Shown piece by piece: positions 43,899 to 52,644 of a stretch of 62,069 nt of DNA. Origin of the DNA: Syntrophomonadaceae bacterium (lineage in GTDB: Bacteria > Bacillota > Syntrophomonadia > Syntrophomonadales > Syntrophomonadaceae); assembly GCA_012729835.1 (NCBI GenBank), contig JAAYCK010000109.1, forward strand, positions 1 through 62,069. The letters are read 5' to 3'. Position numbers and translations under genes: made by a program. The first letter of the stretch is position 1, and each line of letters starts with the position of its first letter. The notes under the pieces are model-generated. The model was not told the DNA's origin, ran no database searches, and worked only from the letters and a program-made list of their open reading frames with translations.

Positions 43899-44599
43899 TA
43901 TGCTCTCGCCTCCTTCAGCCAGTTAATCATGGAAGCAAAGATACCATATCCGTTGGTTCCTCCCAGAACAGATTCCGAACATCGCTCTGGATGCGGCATC
44001 ATGCCCAATACATTGCCTTCTTTATTAGTAATACCTGCAATATGATTCAAAGAGCCATTGGGATTATGATCGTCACCGATCTGGCCTTCCGGTCCACAAT
44101 AGCTGAACAATATACGTCCGTTGTCCTTGAGTTCTCCCAGGGTAGCGGGATCACAGTAGTAATTCCCCTCACCATGGGCTATGGGAATCTCAATAACTTC
44201 ATCCTGGTTAAATTGATTGGTAAAGGGGGTATCGTTGTTCAAAACCTTGAGGTTTACCGGCTTGCAGATAAACTTCAAGCTTTTGTTGCGCAGCATGGCG
44301 CCAGGTAAGAGACCGGCCTCCAGCAGAATCTGGAATCCGTTGCAGATACCGATCACCAATCCGCCCTGCCGGGCAAAATCCACTACAGCCGGCATTACCG
44401 GTGAAAAGCGGGCAATGGCTCCGGTACGCAAATAATCACCATAGGAGAACCCTCCCGGTAAAACCAGAGCATCAAAGCCGGTGATTTTTGACTGCTGATG
44501 CCAGATGTATTCGCAATCCTGTCCCTGAACGTCTTTAACTGCATGATAACAGTCGGCATCGCAATTGGAACCGGGGAAAACGACTACTCCGAATCTCAT
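43898..44599 (-). CDS. purQ: FGAM synthase, glutaminase subunit
   Basis: A 233-residue class I amidotransferase that feeds ammonia to PurL. It shows [29 protein letters not shown], the nucleophile in [15 protein letters not shown], and HPERCSE with the catalytic His and Glu. It abuts purS (stop next to start) and shares one base with purL. Confidence 0.96.
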   Translation of the reverse strand: MRFGVVVFPGSNCDADCYHAVKDVQGQDCEYIWHQQSKITGFDALVLPGGFSYGDYLRTGAIARFSPVMPAVVDFARQGGLVIGICNGFQILLEAGLLPGAMLRNKSLKFICKPVNLKVLNNDTPFTNQFNQDEVIEIPIAHGEGNYYCDPATLGELKDNGRILFSYCGPEGQIGDDHNPNGSLNHIAGITNKEGNVLGMMPHPERCSESVLGGTNGYGIFASMINWLKEARA

Positions 44600-44848
44600 C
44601 TATTCGCCCTCCACCATTTCCACCCGGTAGTTTTCTATCACCGGATTGGCCAGCAGTTTATCGCTCATTTCCATTAGTTCCTGACGAGCTTTTTCCGGGT
44701 CACCTGCTTGCAGATCCACCTCCACGAACTTGCCCATACGCACTTCTTCAACATTGCCGTAGCCCAGAACGTGCAGCGATTTCTTTACAGCCTCTCCCTG
44801 GGGATCCAACACCCCGGTTTTCAAGGTAACATAAATCCTGGCTTTCAA
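44600..44848 (-). CDS. purS: FGAM synthase, PurS subunit
   Basis: An 82-residue protein bridging PurL and PurQ. It begins KARIYVTLKTGVLDPQG and has the typical LGYGNVEEVRMGK. TTG 44848 is chosen because GGAGG lies 8 nt upstream and the result matches PurS N-termini; a TTG five codons earlier precedes the Shine-Dalgarno sequence. Confidence 0.93.
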   Translation of the reverse strand: MKARIYVTLKTGVLDPQGEAVKKSLHVLGYGNVEEVRMGKFVEVDLQAGDPEKARQELMEMSDKLLANPVIENYRVEMVEGE

Positions 44849-44900
44849 TCTCACAACCTCCAATCACATGCAACAATATATTTACTAAGGAGTTACGAAT

Positions 44901-45165
44901 TCAACACAGATGTACACTGATTTATCTTTGAAAAGGAACAACATTTATTGTTTTAACCAAGATATGTGTTTGATATTTTATAATTTTAGGAAAAAAGATT
45001 TTTAGCCACAGATTAGCACAGATGATTATCAGATGTGTTCCCCCGGAAACCAGTGAATCAGAGAGATATAATTATTGGAAGACATGTTTTCATACCTGAA
45101 TTAAATAATAGAAATCTGTGTTCATCTGTGTTGCCGAAGGCATCTGTGTGTATCTGTGTTAAATT
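44901..45165. repeat. Compound CACAGAT-type repeat between purC and purS
   Basis: Three recognisable arms: 44901-44925 (CAACACAGATGTACACTGATTT), 45003-45033 (TAGCCACAGATTAGCACAGAT) and 45112-45165 (ATCTGTGTTCATCTGTG..CATCTGTGTGTATCTG). Arms 2 and 3 are inverse. It takes up most of the 320-nt spacer and in transcript direction begins 5 nt after the purC stop. No gene lies inside. Confidence 0.8.
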
Positions 45166-45169
45166 AAAC

Positions 45170-45883
45170 CTAGCCCAGGGCGCCTTCGATGCGTCGGGCT
45201 ACTTCCTGGTAAGCTTCTTCTTCCTGGCCCAGATTACGGCGAAAACGATCCTTGTCCAGTTTCTCCAGACTGACCTTGTCCCACAGGCGGCAACTATCCG
45301 GGGAGATCTCATCACCCAGCAGCACCTGTCCATCAACAATTCCAAACTCCAGCTTGAAATCTACCAGTATAATACCTATACTATCAAAAAACTGGCACAG
45401 CAAATCATTTACCTGCAGGCCTTTTTTCTTTATCTCTTCGATCTCACTATCGTTGGCCCAGCCCATCGCTCGAATATGGTATTCATTTATCATCGGGTCG
45501 TGGAGATCATCGTCTTTATAATATAGCTCGATGATAGGCGAATTAAGCGGACTCCCTTCTTCCATGCCCAATCTTTTAGCCAGGTTGCCCGCAATAATAT
45601 TTCGGACTACTACCTCGACCGGTATCATCTTCATCTTCTTGACCAGGACATTCCTTTCATCCAATTGTTCAACCAGGTGAGTGGGCACTCCATTACGGGC
45701 CAATAGCTGATATAAAAGGCATGACACGCGGTTGTTGACAACCCCCTTGTCTTTGATGATGCCCTTTTTTGTTCCATCAAAAGCGGTCGCTTCATCTTTG
45801 TAGTACATCTGTACTAGGTTAGGGTTATCCGTGGCAAATATCTGTTTAGCCTTGCCCTCATACAATAATTCGCCCCGCTCCAT
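45170..45883 (-). CDS. purC: SAICAR synthetase
   Basis: A 237-residue enzyme joining CAIR and aspartate. It shows LLYEGKAKQIFATDNP, YKDEATAFDGTKKGIIKDKGVVNN, VPVEVVVRNIIAGNLAKR (here PVEVVVRN), and DFKLEFGIVDGQVLLGDEISPDSCRLWD. TAGGAG precedes ATG 45883. Confidence 0.96.
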   Translation of the reverse strand: MERGELLYEGKAKQIFATDNPNLVQMYYKDEATAFDGTKKGIIKDKGVVNNRVSCLLYQLLARNGVPTHLVEQLDERNVLVKKMKMIPVEVVVRNIIAGNLAKRLGMEEGSPLNSPIIELYYKDDDLHDPMINEYHIRAMGWANDSEIEEIKKKGLQVNDLLCQFFDSIGIILVDFKLEFGIVDGQVLLGDEISPDSCRLWDKVSLEKLDKDRFRRNLGQEEEAYQEVARRIEGALG

Positions 45884-45904
45884 ATTCTCAACTCCTAAAA
45901 ATTA

Positions 45905-46046
45905 ATTGACGCAGATAACACAGGATCAAAATGATTTACGCTGATAGAGAAATTTACCGAGCTTATCGAAGCCCTACAAGGCTGACACTGTAACTCCTCG
46001 TAACTTCTGTGTTAATCCAATAAATCAGCGTAATCAGCGTCTATTC
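45905..46046. repeat. ACGCAGAT-type palindromic repeat between purB and purC
   Basis: The left arm TTGACGCAGATAACACAGGATC..TTTACGCTGAT and the right arm TTCTGTGTTAATCC..AATCAGCGTAATCAGCGTC are inverse. In transcript direction it begins 3 nt after the purB stop codon. Confidence 0.75.
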
Positions 46047-46049
46047 ATC

Positions 46050-47345
46050 TTACTCCAGTCCGCAGCGGCGGAAAATATAATCTACATTGGCAGTATATAT
46101 CCCCAGATCAAAAACACTGGTCAGGTCTTCTTCATTCAGACAGTTCATGATCTCCATATCAGCCCGGACCAGTTCGCGAAAATCATCACCGTTCGCCCAG
46201 CTCTGCATGGCATTTTTCTGTACCAGGCGGTAAGCATTCTCCCGCATCATTCCTTTGCCAACCAATGCCAGCATTAATTCCTGAGAAAATACCAACCCGC
46301 GAGTCTTATTAATATTGTCCATCATATTGTTCTCATATATGAGCATGCCGGAGACTATACCGGTGAACTTCTCCAACATATAATCTAACAGGATGCAACT
46401 GTCGGGTATAATTACCCGCTCTACCGAAGAATGGGTAAGGTCGCGCTCATGCCACAGTGCTACGTTTTCTAGTGCCGCCATAGCATTGCCTCGCACCACC
46501 CGCGCGAGCCCTGCTACCCGCTCACTCATCATGGGATTACGTTTATGCGGCATAGCCGATGATCCCTTCTGCCCTTTGCGGAATGGCTCCTCAGCCTCAA
46601 GGATCTCGGTTCTCTGAAGATTGCGGACCTCAGTAGCCATCTTCTCCAAAGAACTTGCCACTACGGCCAGGGTGCTCATGAATTGGGCATGCCGATCACG
46701 TTGAATGATCTGGGTGGAAACCGGACATGGCGTCAGCCCAAGCTCTTGGCAAACGTATTCCTCTACGCGGGGATCCAGATGGGCGAAGTTACCGACCGCT
46801 CCGGAGATAGCTCCGCAAGCAACGACCGAGCGGGCTTCTTCCAGACGTTTTATGTCACGGTCCAGCTCACTGTACCATAAGGCCATCTTAAGACCGAAGG
46901 TGGTGGGTTCGCCATGCACCCCGTGGGTTCGCCCGATGTTCAAGGTATATTTATACTGCCGGGCTTTCTCTCCTACCACCGCCTGTAGTTTTGCCAGCTT
47001 GTCCAGCAGCAGATCTGCGGAATCGCGCATCTGCATGGCCAAACCGGTATCCAGGATATCAGATGAGGTCATGCCCAGGTGAATATACTTGGAGGCATCG
47101 CCCACATACTCACCTACATTGGTCAAGAATGCGATAACATCGTGGTGCACCTCGGCTTCGATCTCCTGGATCCTGCTCACTTCAAAAGCAGCCTTTTCCT
47201 GAATATCCTCCAGTGCCTCCAGCGGTATCTTGCCCAACTGGGCCCAGGCTTCACAGGCAGTGACCTCGATCTTTAGCCAGTTGCTTAATTTGTTTTCTTC
47301 CGACCAGATGGCTCCCATTTGCCAAAGGGTATAACGTTCGATCAT
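46050..47345 (-). CDS. purB: Adenylosuccinate lyase
   Basis: A 431-residue fumarase/aspartase-superfamily enzyme acting on SAICAR and adenylosuccinate. It shows MIERYTLWQMGAIWSEENKLS, EVHHDVIAFL with the catalytic His, GMTSSDILDTGLA, GRTHGVHGEPTTFG and the signature GSSAMPHKRNP. It is the second gene of the purine operon. Confidence 0.96.
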   Translation of the reverse strand: MIERYTLWQMGAIWSEENKLSNWLKIEVTACEAWAQLGKIPLEALEDIQEKAAFEVSRIQEIEAEVHHDVIAFLTNVGEYVGDASKYIHLGMTSSDILDTGLAMQMRDSADLLLDKLAKLQAVVGEKARQYKYTLNIGRTHGVHGEPTTFGLKMALWYSELDRDIKRLEEARSVVACGAISGAVGNFAHLDPRVEEYVCQELGLTPCPVSTQIIQRDRHAQFMSTLAVVASSLEKMATEVRNLQRTEILEAEEPFRKGQKGSSAMPHKRNPMMSERVAGLARVVRGNAMAALENVALWHERDLTHSSVERVIIPDSCILLDYMLEKFTGIVSGMLIYENNMMDNINKTRGLVFSQELMLALVGKGMMRENAYRLVQKNAMQSWANGDDFRELVRADMEIMNCLNEEDLTSVFDLGIYTANVDYIFRRCGLE

Positions 47346-47380
47346 CTCTTAGCCCCCAATATTATTGATAGATGAAATTA

Positions 47381-47420
47381 AAATAGACGCAGATCTTCAC
47401 AGTTTTTATGATTTACGCAT
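47381..47420. repeat. Single ACGCAGAT-type repeat arm between purE and purB
   Basis: AAATAGACGCAGATCTTCAC followed by TTTATGATTTACGCAT. In transcript direction it starts about 9 nt after the purE stop. Confidence 0.55.
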
Positions 47421-47429
47421 TAGAGATAT

Positions 47430-47939
47430 CTAGCTCTTCAGATAGGCTTCGGCGCCGATTTCTTTCAGCTTCTGGTCCTTCTTCAGCACGTCGTCAGCCA
47501 TTTTCTGACGGTAAGCCAGCAGGCGCTGTTGCAGTCTCTCATCAGACAAAGCCAGAATTTCCACTGCCAGCAATGCCGCATTGGCACTGCCGTTGATAGC
47601 CACGGTGGCCACCGGTATGCCTTTGGGCATCTGTACTATCGAATAGAGGGAATCTACTCCGGAAAGAGTACTGGTTTTTACGGGCACGCCAATTACTGGC
47701 AAAATAGTATAGGCGGCGATTACACCAGGCAAATGAGCGGCCCCTCCAGCCCCGGCGATAATGATCTTCATGCCCCGCCCAGCAGCTTCCCGGGCATATT
47801 CCGCTGTCTCTCCCGGCAGACGGTGAGCCGAGCAGACGGTGTATTCATAATCCACTTCAAACTGTTGCAGGATATCTCCCGCATCCTTCATGATCCCCAG
47901 GTCGGAATCACTGCCCATGATAATACCAACTAATGCCAC
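47430..47939 (-). CDS. purE: N5-CAIR mutase
   Basis: A 169-residue octameric enzyme (class I PurE). It shows [35 protein letters not shown] and [19 protein letters not shown] 47939 has GGGGG with 7 nt spacing to the start. It is the first gene of the operon, right behind a PRPP riboswitch. No purK is seen in the window. Confidence 0.96.
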   Translation of the reverse strand: MALVGIIMGSDSDLGIMKDAGDILQQFEVDYEYTVCSAHRLPGETAEYAREAAGRGMKIIIAGAGGAAHLPGVIAAYTILPVIGVPVKTSTLSGVDSLYSIVQMPKGIPVATVAINGSANAALLAVEILALSDERLQQRLLAYRQKMADDVLKKDQKLKEIGAEAYLKS

Positions 47940-47993
47940 TGTAATACCCCCAAAATCACAAAAATCAATGCTATAGGGATCTAATGATTCTCC

Positions 47994-48050
47994 CGAAAAT
48001 AAACAAGCCCGGCTGGAAATCTCGTAACCGAAACCTCCCCGCCTGGGCTT
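47994..48050 (-). terminator. Riboswitch-controlled intrinsic terminator upstream of purE
   Basis: On the minus strand AAGCCC.GGC.GGGGA pairs with TTTCC.GCCGGGCTT (single bulged A on each side), followed by GTTTATTTTC. Its 5' arm is the 3' conserved part of the PRPP aptamer, so ligand binding and termination are mutually exclusive. Confidence 0.85.
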
Positions 48051-48135
48051 TTATCCCTATACGGTGTAGTGCTTGCGCACCTGTGCCACTTGGACCTGAC
48101 CATGTCACCCATGCGGAACCCTAGACACACTTTCG
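48030..48135 (-). ncRNA. PRPP riboswitch (ykkC subtype 2b)
   Basis: The minus strand carries the ykkC-class core: GTGTGTCTAGGGTTCCGC, then GGTCAGGTCCAAGTGGCACAG, ACACCG, and AGGGATAAAAGCCCAGGCGG. GGTCCAAGTG(A/G)CACAG and GCCCAGGCGGG match the PRPP subtype as known from Thermoanaerobacter. It lies between a strong promoter and purE, overlaps a terminator, and should switch the operon on when PRPP is high. No tandem guanine aptamer is visible. Confidence 0.9.
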
Positions 48136-48167
48136 CGTTTGAAACCGCTGTATTATGTTACAACTTC

Positions 48168-48196
48168 ATAGTAGCAAAGCCTTTTTTTCATGTCAA
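48168..48196 (-). promoter_or_regulatory. Sigma-A promoter of the purine operon
   Basis: On the minus strand TTGACA (48191-48196) and TACTAT (48168-48173) are separated by exactly 17 nt. Initiation near 48161 would give a leader starting about 25 nt before the riboswitch aptamer. Confidence 0.85.
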
Positions 48197-48233
48197 CTTC
48201 TGCCTGTTGGGAGAATTAATTGTACTCTGCTTC

Positions 48234-49433
48234 TCAAGTTGTCAGCTGAGAATCAACCCAACGAGCAACTCGGCGGGAATACAATAACTCCATATGGTTT
48301 ACAGAAAGAACCGTCTTCTCTTTTAAACGAGCACCGCGACCAGCCAGGCCGTCAGTATACAATGCACTGTCTACAAAAACGATGCCATCTCCCGGACCGG
48401 TTTCATCGCCTGGCATACCATGAAAAGTTGATTTATCGCCGGCCAAAACGGAAAACTCGATACCGTCCTCCAATTTCGCCTGGTTCATCTGATCGATCAG
48501 GTTGCCGCCATAAGCCATTGCTTCTTCGATACCGTAAGAATGGCTGATCAGGCCCAGACCCCCATAATAAGTGGTCCACCAATCCGGCTGCATCTTCTCC
48601 AGTTGATATTCATCGTCCCAGCGGTGCAGCATTTGGCTCTGACCGGGAAAAGCCCCGCCTTCGTAAATGGATCTCTCGGTAACGTCGATCAAACTGCCAA
48701 AGGCCATGACCCGGTCCCAGGCCATGACCCCGCTGGATCCCGAGGTAAATATCGCGTAATTGAACAATGGTGTGCGAAAGGAATAATCAAGGCCCAGGTT
48801 AGGGGTCCCCAACATGACATAGCGCCGCACATCATCGCGATAACCAGTCCCGGCCATATTTGATAAATACAAGCGCGCTGCCATGCCCCCTTTGCTGTGG
48901 GCAATAATATCTATTTTCGTATGGCCGCTGACTTCCTTGACCCTTTCGATGGCAGCAGCCAGTTGTTCAGCTTGTATGTAGTTATCACCATGCAGATGTG
49001 AAAAGGTCAGCACAAAAACCCGGTAGCCAAGACTGGTCAGCTGTTGCTGCAAGCCGGTATATTCCATTGCGTATAAATCATTAAAGGAGGTAGCATCAAG
49101 ACCAGCTCCCGGCACTAGTAAAACTGGTACGGTTTGACGGTTGGAATTCCAACCCGGGGCAAAATGCAGCAGGTATTGATCCGAATCCGGGGTGGCACTG
49201 CCAAAAGCAGCGATGATGTCCAGGTCACGGTGCTGGCTCTCGTTGCAGAAAAGTTCGGCAGCAGCTGAACAACCGGCAACTCTTCTCGATTCGATTTTGT
49301 CCCAAAAGCGTGAACTGTTCTTATATTCCACACATGCCCCAAGAAACGTAGAGCGAGAAAGATTCTGGATCAAGTCATTCGTAGCACTGTTGAAAAACTC
49401 AAAAAACGGAGGCCTGGTAAAAAAATCAAACAT
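48234..49433 (-). CDS. Alpha/beta-hydrolase, lipase-like
   Basis: A 399-residue protein without a signal peptide. The hydrolase core starts PVLLVPGAGLDATSF (oxyanion region) and has the nucleophile in IDIIAHSKGGMAARLYL (AHSKGG) and a late His. This resembles triacylglycerol-lipase-like and PGAP1-like proteins. The N-terminal about 100 residues are not recognised. GGGAG precedes ATG 49433. The substrate is unknown; the gene is monocistronic and divergent from the GerMN lipoprotein. Confidence 0.78.
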   Translation of the reverse strand: MFDFFTRPPFFEFFNSATNDLIQNLSRSTFLGACVEYKNSSRFWDKIESRRVAGCSAAAELFCNESQHRDLDIIAAFGSATPDSDQYLLHFAPGWNSNRQTVPVLLVPGAGLDATSFNDLYAMEYTGLQQQLTSLGYRVFVLTFSHLHGDNYIQAEQLAAAIERVKEVSGHTKIDIIAHSKGGMAARLYLSNMAGTGYRDDVRRYVMLGTPNLGLDYSFRTPLFNYAIFTSGSSGVMAWDRVMAFGSLIDVTERSIYEGGAFPGQSQMLHRWDDEYQLEKMQPDWWTTYYGGLGLISHSYGIEEAMAYGGNLIDQMNQAKLEDGIEFSVLAGDKSTFHGMPGDETGPGDGIVFVDSALYTDGLAGRGARLKEKTVLSVNHMELLYSRRVARWVDSQLTT

Positions 49434-49598
49434 ATTTTATCTCCCTTGAACACATGCATTTAATTATAACAATTATACTCCGAGCATCATAGCTCCGAGG
49501 GTCTATCTTGGCTCGCAGTACGTCTTTTATAATTATTGTACATTCTTTTGCCTTACTAAGTTTATAATGAAGACATATCTGAGAGAAGGAATGATTTT

Positions 49599-50135
49599 AT
49601 GAAAAACAAGTTCAATATTGTCCTGGTCTTAATAGCGGCGCTATTATTAACCGTGGCCATGACCGGCTGCAACAAGGAAGATAAGAAAGAGCCAACAAAT
49701 ACTCCGGTTAAACAATCCGTCACTCTCTATTTCGGGGATAATCAAGCCGAATATGTGGTGGCAGAAAAAAGGACAGTAGAGATAACAGCGCCAGCAACGG
49801 CGGAAAAAAAAGGAGCCGCTATCGTTAAAGCTCTAATCACGGGGCCACAGACCAAAGGTCTATTTGCCACACTCCCCCCCGAAACCCGCCTGTTGTCGAT
49901 TAAGGTCAAGGATTCCATCGCCTACGTCGATTTCAGCCAGGAACTCATTAGCAAACACTGGGGCGGCAGTGCCGGAGAGACTATGACCATCGCCTCGGTA
50001 GTAAACAGTCTCACTGAAATAAAAGAGATTAATAAGGTTCAGTTCCTGGTCGAGGGCAAACAGCAGGATTCATTGCTGGGACACTGGGACACCTCTTCCC
50101 CTATTGCCAGAAATAAAGACATAATTAAGCAATAA
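49599..50135 (+). CDS. GerMN-domain lipoprotein
   Basis: A 178-residue exported lipoprotein. The signal peptide ends in the lipobox MTGC (Cys24). Residues about 38-165 match the GerMN domain of GerM and related proteins: VTLYFGDNQAEYVV, ATAEKKGAAIVKALITGP, SIAYVDFSQEL, GGSAGETMTIASVVNSLTE. In spore-formers GerM has roles in sporulation, but GerMN proteins are also found elsewhere, so no sporulation role is claimed. Confidence 0.85.
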   Translation: MKNKFNIVLVLIAALLLTVAMTGCNKEDKKEPTNTPVKQSVTLYFGDNQAEYVVAEKRTVEITAPATAEKKGAAIVKALITGPQTKGLFATLPPETRLLSIKVKDSIAYVDFSQELISKHWGGSAGETMTIASVVNSLTEIKEINKVQFLVEGKQQDSLLGHWDTSSPIARNKDIIKQ

Positions 50136-50213
50136 ATGCCATACTGCTAGTCACACGATATACAATGTGCTACTATTTTACAATGGAGTAATCGGACAAA
50201 GGAGAGGTGCGGG

Positions 50214-51059
50214 GTGACGAGTAATGGTTTACAGGTCATTTTCTGGGGAGTCAGGGGCTCTCTACCTGTACCAGGATCTGAGACTATTCGCTTCGGGGGC
50301 AATACCCCATGTGTCCAGGTGCAAATTGGTGAACGACTTATCATTTTCGACGCCGGAACCGGAATCTTTAAACTTGGTCAGCAGGTTATTCAGAGTCCCA
50401 CTCCCTTAACCGGTCATATTTTTATTACCCATACCCATTGGGACCATATACAGGGCTTCCCCTTTTTCGGTCCTGCCTTTAAACCTGGCAATCACTTCAC
50501 TATTTACGGTCCAATCAAGACGGATGCCAATTTCTCTGATCTTATGAAGGGGCAAATGGAATATCAGCATTTTCCGATTAGTCTCGATTCCATGGGTGCT
50601 ATTATTGAATTTCGCGAGTTGGCCAGCGGCTCTGATATAGATCTTGGTGACGGCATCAGGTTGCGCACCATACATAATAATCATCCCAATGGCGGATTAT
50701 CTTATCGCATCGATTATAATAAGCGTTCATGTTGTTATATCACTGATACTGAACACTATGACGAGATGGATACCGACCTGGCCGATTTTATGCTTAATGC
50801 TGATCTGGTGATTTATGATGCCATGTTTACCGATAAAGAATATCATGGTTATGAAGGCTTTCCCCACAAAAAAGGCTGGGGACATTCCACCTGGCAGGAA
50901 GGCATCAAGTTGATGGAAGCTTCCGGAGCCAAGAAACTGGTGCTTTTTCACCATGCTAATTTCCATAGCGATCGGGATATGGAGGCAATTGAAAGAGATG
51001 CCCGGCAAAGATATCCTGATAGTGTAGTAGCTCGAGAAGGAATGGTGATTACTCTGTGA
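50214..51059 (+). CDS. Metallo-beta-lactamase-fold hydrolase
   Basis: A 281-residue cytosolic MBL-fold protein. It begins VIFWGVRGSLPVPG, the opening of the cAMP-phosphodiesterase/ribonuclease Z-like subgroup, and has THTHWDHIQGFPFF with metal ligands, DTEHYDE, DAMFTDKEY and the final HH in LFHHANFHSD. The GTG start at 50214 has GGAGAGG upstream. Its stop overlaps the start of the GAF/HD-GYP gene by 4 nt, so it is coupled to a c-di-GMP-type phosphodiesterase and may itself act on a nucleotide. Confidence 0.82.
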   Translation: MTSNGLQVIFWGVRGSLPVPGSETIRFGGNTPCVQVQIGERLIIFDAGTGIFKLGQQVIQSPTPLTGHIFITHTHWDHIQGFPFFGPAFKPGNHFTIYGPIKTDANFSDLMKGQMEYQHFPISLDSMGAIIEFRELASGSDIDLGDGIRLRTIHNNHPNGGLSYRIDYNKRSCCYITDTEHYDEMDTDLADFMLNADLVIYDAMFTDKEYHGYEGFPHKKGWGHSTWQEGIKLMEASGAKKLVLFHHANFHSDRDMEAIERDARQRYPDSVVAREGMVITL

Positions 51060-52573
51060 AATCCTTTTCCCCAGAAATACTTGGCGAGATCGAGGATATC
51101 CTAAATATCGGTATTGCTCTTTCCGCTGAAAAGGACCAGAACCGTCTGCTGGAGATGATAGTAACCGAAGCTCGCCGCATAACTCACGCGGACGCCGGCA
51201 CTCTTTATATGGTCGACGAGGATAAGTTGGTCTATCGGATCATGCAGAATGAAAGTATGGGCACCTTTAAAGGAGGTGGCGGAGAAGTAATACCCTTCCC
51301 TCCAGTGCCGATGAGCATGGAAAACATATCTGCATTTGTCGCTTTGACCCACCAAAGCGTAAATATTCCTAATGTATACAACGCTATAGAGTTCGACTTT
51401 ACTGGTCCCAAAAAGTTTGATGCGGCGACCGGTTATCATACTTTGTCTATGCTGGTCATACCCCTGGAGAATCATGAGGGTACCGTTATTGGTGTCCTTC
51501 AGCTGATCAATGCCCAGGATGAATACGGCAACCTCATCCCCTTCGGCCATCATTTTGAAAAAGTGGTATCGTCGCTGGCTTCTCAGGCTGCCATATTCCT
51601 GACTAACATCCAACTGCTGAGGGATATCGAAAACCTTTTCAACTCCTTTGTGGACGTTATGGCTACCGCTATCGACTCCCGCACCCCTTATAATGCCAAC
51701 CACTCACGCCGCGTAGCCCTGCTGGCCGGAGAATTAGCCCAGGTCATCAACTATGAACCCGATAGCCGCTGGGGACATGAGACCTTTGATAAGGACCGTA
51801 TCGCCCAGTTAGTTATGGCAGGATGGCTGCACGACATAGGTAAAATAGCTACTCCGCTTGAAGTCATGGATAAATCCAGCCGGATCGAGCGTCCTCTGGA
51901 ACTGGTTATGCAGCGTTTTGACTATATTCACTCCTGGTTGGAAAAGCAGTACCTTGAAAAGAAGCTGGCCAGTTTATCTGCTTCTCCCGAAGAACAGTCG
52001 GCAGTTGATAAATGGTGGGAAGAACAACAACAGACTCTTCAGGAAGCCCGGGAGTTCATCATCAAAGTGGATAATCCGGCTACTTTTGTTGATAAAGACC
52101 TGCAGGAAAAGGTGCGAGAAATTGCTGCCCGTACCTATACAGATCCGGCCGGCAAGGTGTTTAATTGGCTGAAGCCCGAGGAAGTCACCGCTCTCTGTGT
52201 TATGAAGGGAACCTTGACCAATGACGAGCGACAAATCATGGAAGATCATGTAGTAGTCACCCAGCGCATGCTTGATAAAATGCCATTCACTGCTAAGCTC
52301 AAAGATGTTCCATATTTTGCATCCATCCATCATGAGCACCTGGATGGGAAAGGTTATCCCAATCATTTGGCGGAGGACGATATCCCGGTAGAGGGCAGGA
52401 TACTGGCTCTGGTCGACGTTTTTGACGCCCTGACCGCAGACGATCGTCCATACAAGAAGGCAATGCCGTTGGAACAGGCTTTAAAAATTTTGGGCTTTAT
52501 GGTCAAAGACCATGAACTTGACGGGGATCTGTTGGAGATATTTATCAAGCATCAGGTCTGGGAAAAGATCTAG
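51056..52573 (+). CDS. GAF / HD-GYP phosphodiesterase
   Basis: A 505-residue cytosolic signalling protein. A GAF domain (about 15-185) is followed by an HD-GYP domain. His 216 (NHSRR), HD 259-260 (WLHDIGKI) and HHEHLDGKGYP 425-435 are all present, so c-di-GMP hydrolysis is expected. About 95 residues (290-385), largely helical and charged, are inserted between the HD and GYP halves, more than in most family members. Start GTG 51056 is coupled to the MBL gene. Confidence 0.88.
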   Translation: MKSFSPEILGEIEDILNIGIALSAEKDQNRLLEMIVTEARRITHADAGTLYMVDEDKLVYRIMQNESMGTFKGGGGEVIPFPPVPMSMENISAFVALTHQSVNIPNVYNAIEFDFTGPKKFDAATGYHTLSMLVIPLENHEGTVIGVLQLINAQDEYGNLIPFGHHFEKVVSSLASQAAIFLTNIQLLRDIENLFNSFVDVMATAIDSRTPYNANHSRRVALLAGELAQVINYEPDSRWGHETFDKDRIAQLVMAGWLHDIGKIATPLEVMDKSSRIERPLELVMQRFDYIHSWLEKQYLEKKLASLSASPEEQSAVDKWWEEQQQTLQEAREFIIKVDNPATFVDKDLQEKVREIAARTYTDPAGKVFNWLKPEEVTALCVMKGTLTNDERQIMEDHVVVTQRMLDKMPFTAKLKDVPYFASIHHEHLDGKGYPNHLAEDDIPVEGRILALVDVFDALTADDRPYKKAMPLEQALKILGFMVKDHELDGDLLEIFIKHQVWEKI

Positions 52574-52592
52574 TTTAAGGCGATGAAAATAT

Positions 52593-52629
52593 AAAAGTCT
52601 GGTTGCTTACCCTGCAACCAGACTTTTTT
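52593..52629. terminator. Bidirectional terminator between HD-GYP gene and guaA
   Basis: AAAAGTCTGGTTGC pairs with GCAACCAGACTTTTTT around a short loop. It has a T-run in both directions and lies between two convergent genes. Confidence 0.9.
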
Positions 52630-52644
52630 GATTACATTTCTATT

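Noticed and set aside
32608-45165. CRISPR array, suggested by many CACAGAT repeats
   Set aside because: Repeats are palindromic pairs scattered between genes, with no regular spacer series and no cas genes.
48030-48135. Guanidine-I riboswitch
   Set aside because: The ykkC core is shared, but GGTCCAAGTG.CACAG, the GCCCAGGCGGG end and the purine-operon context fit the PRPP subtype better.
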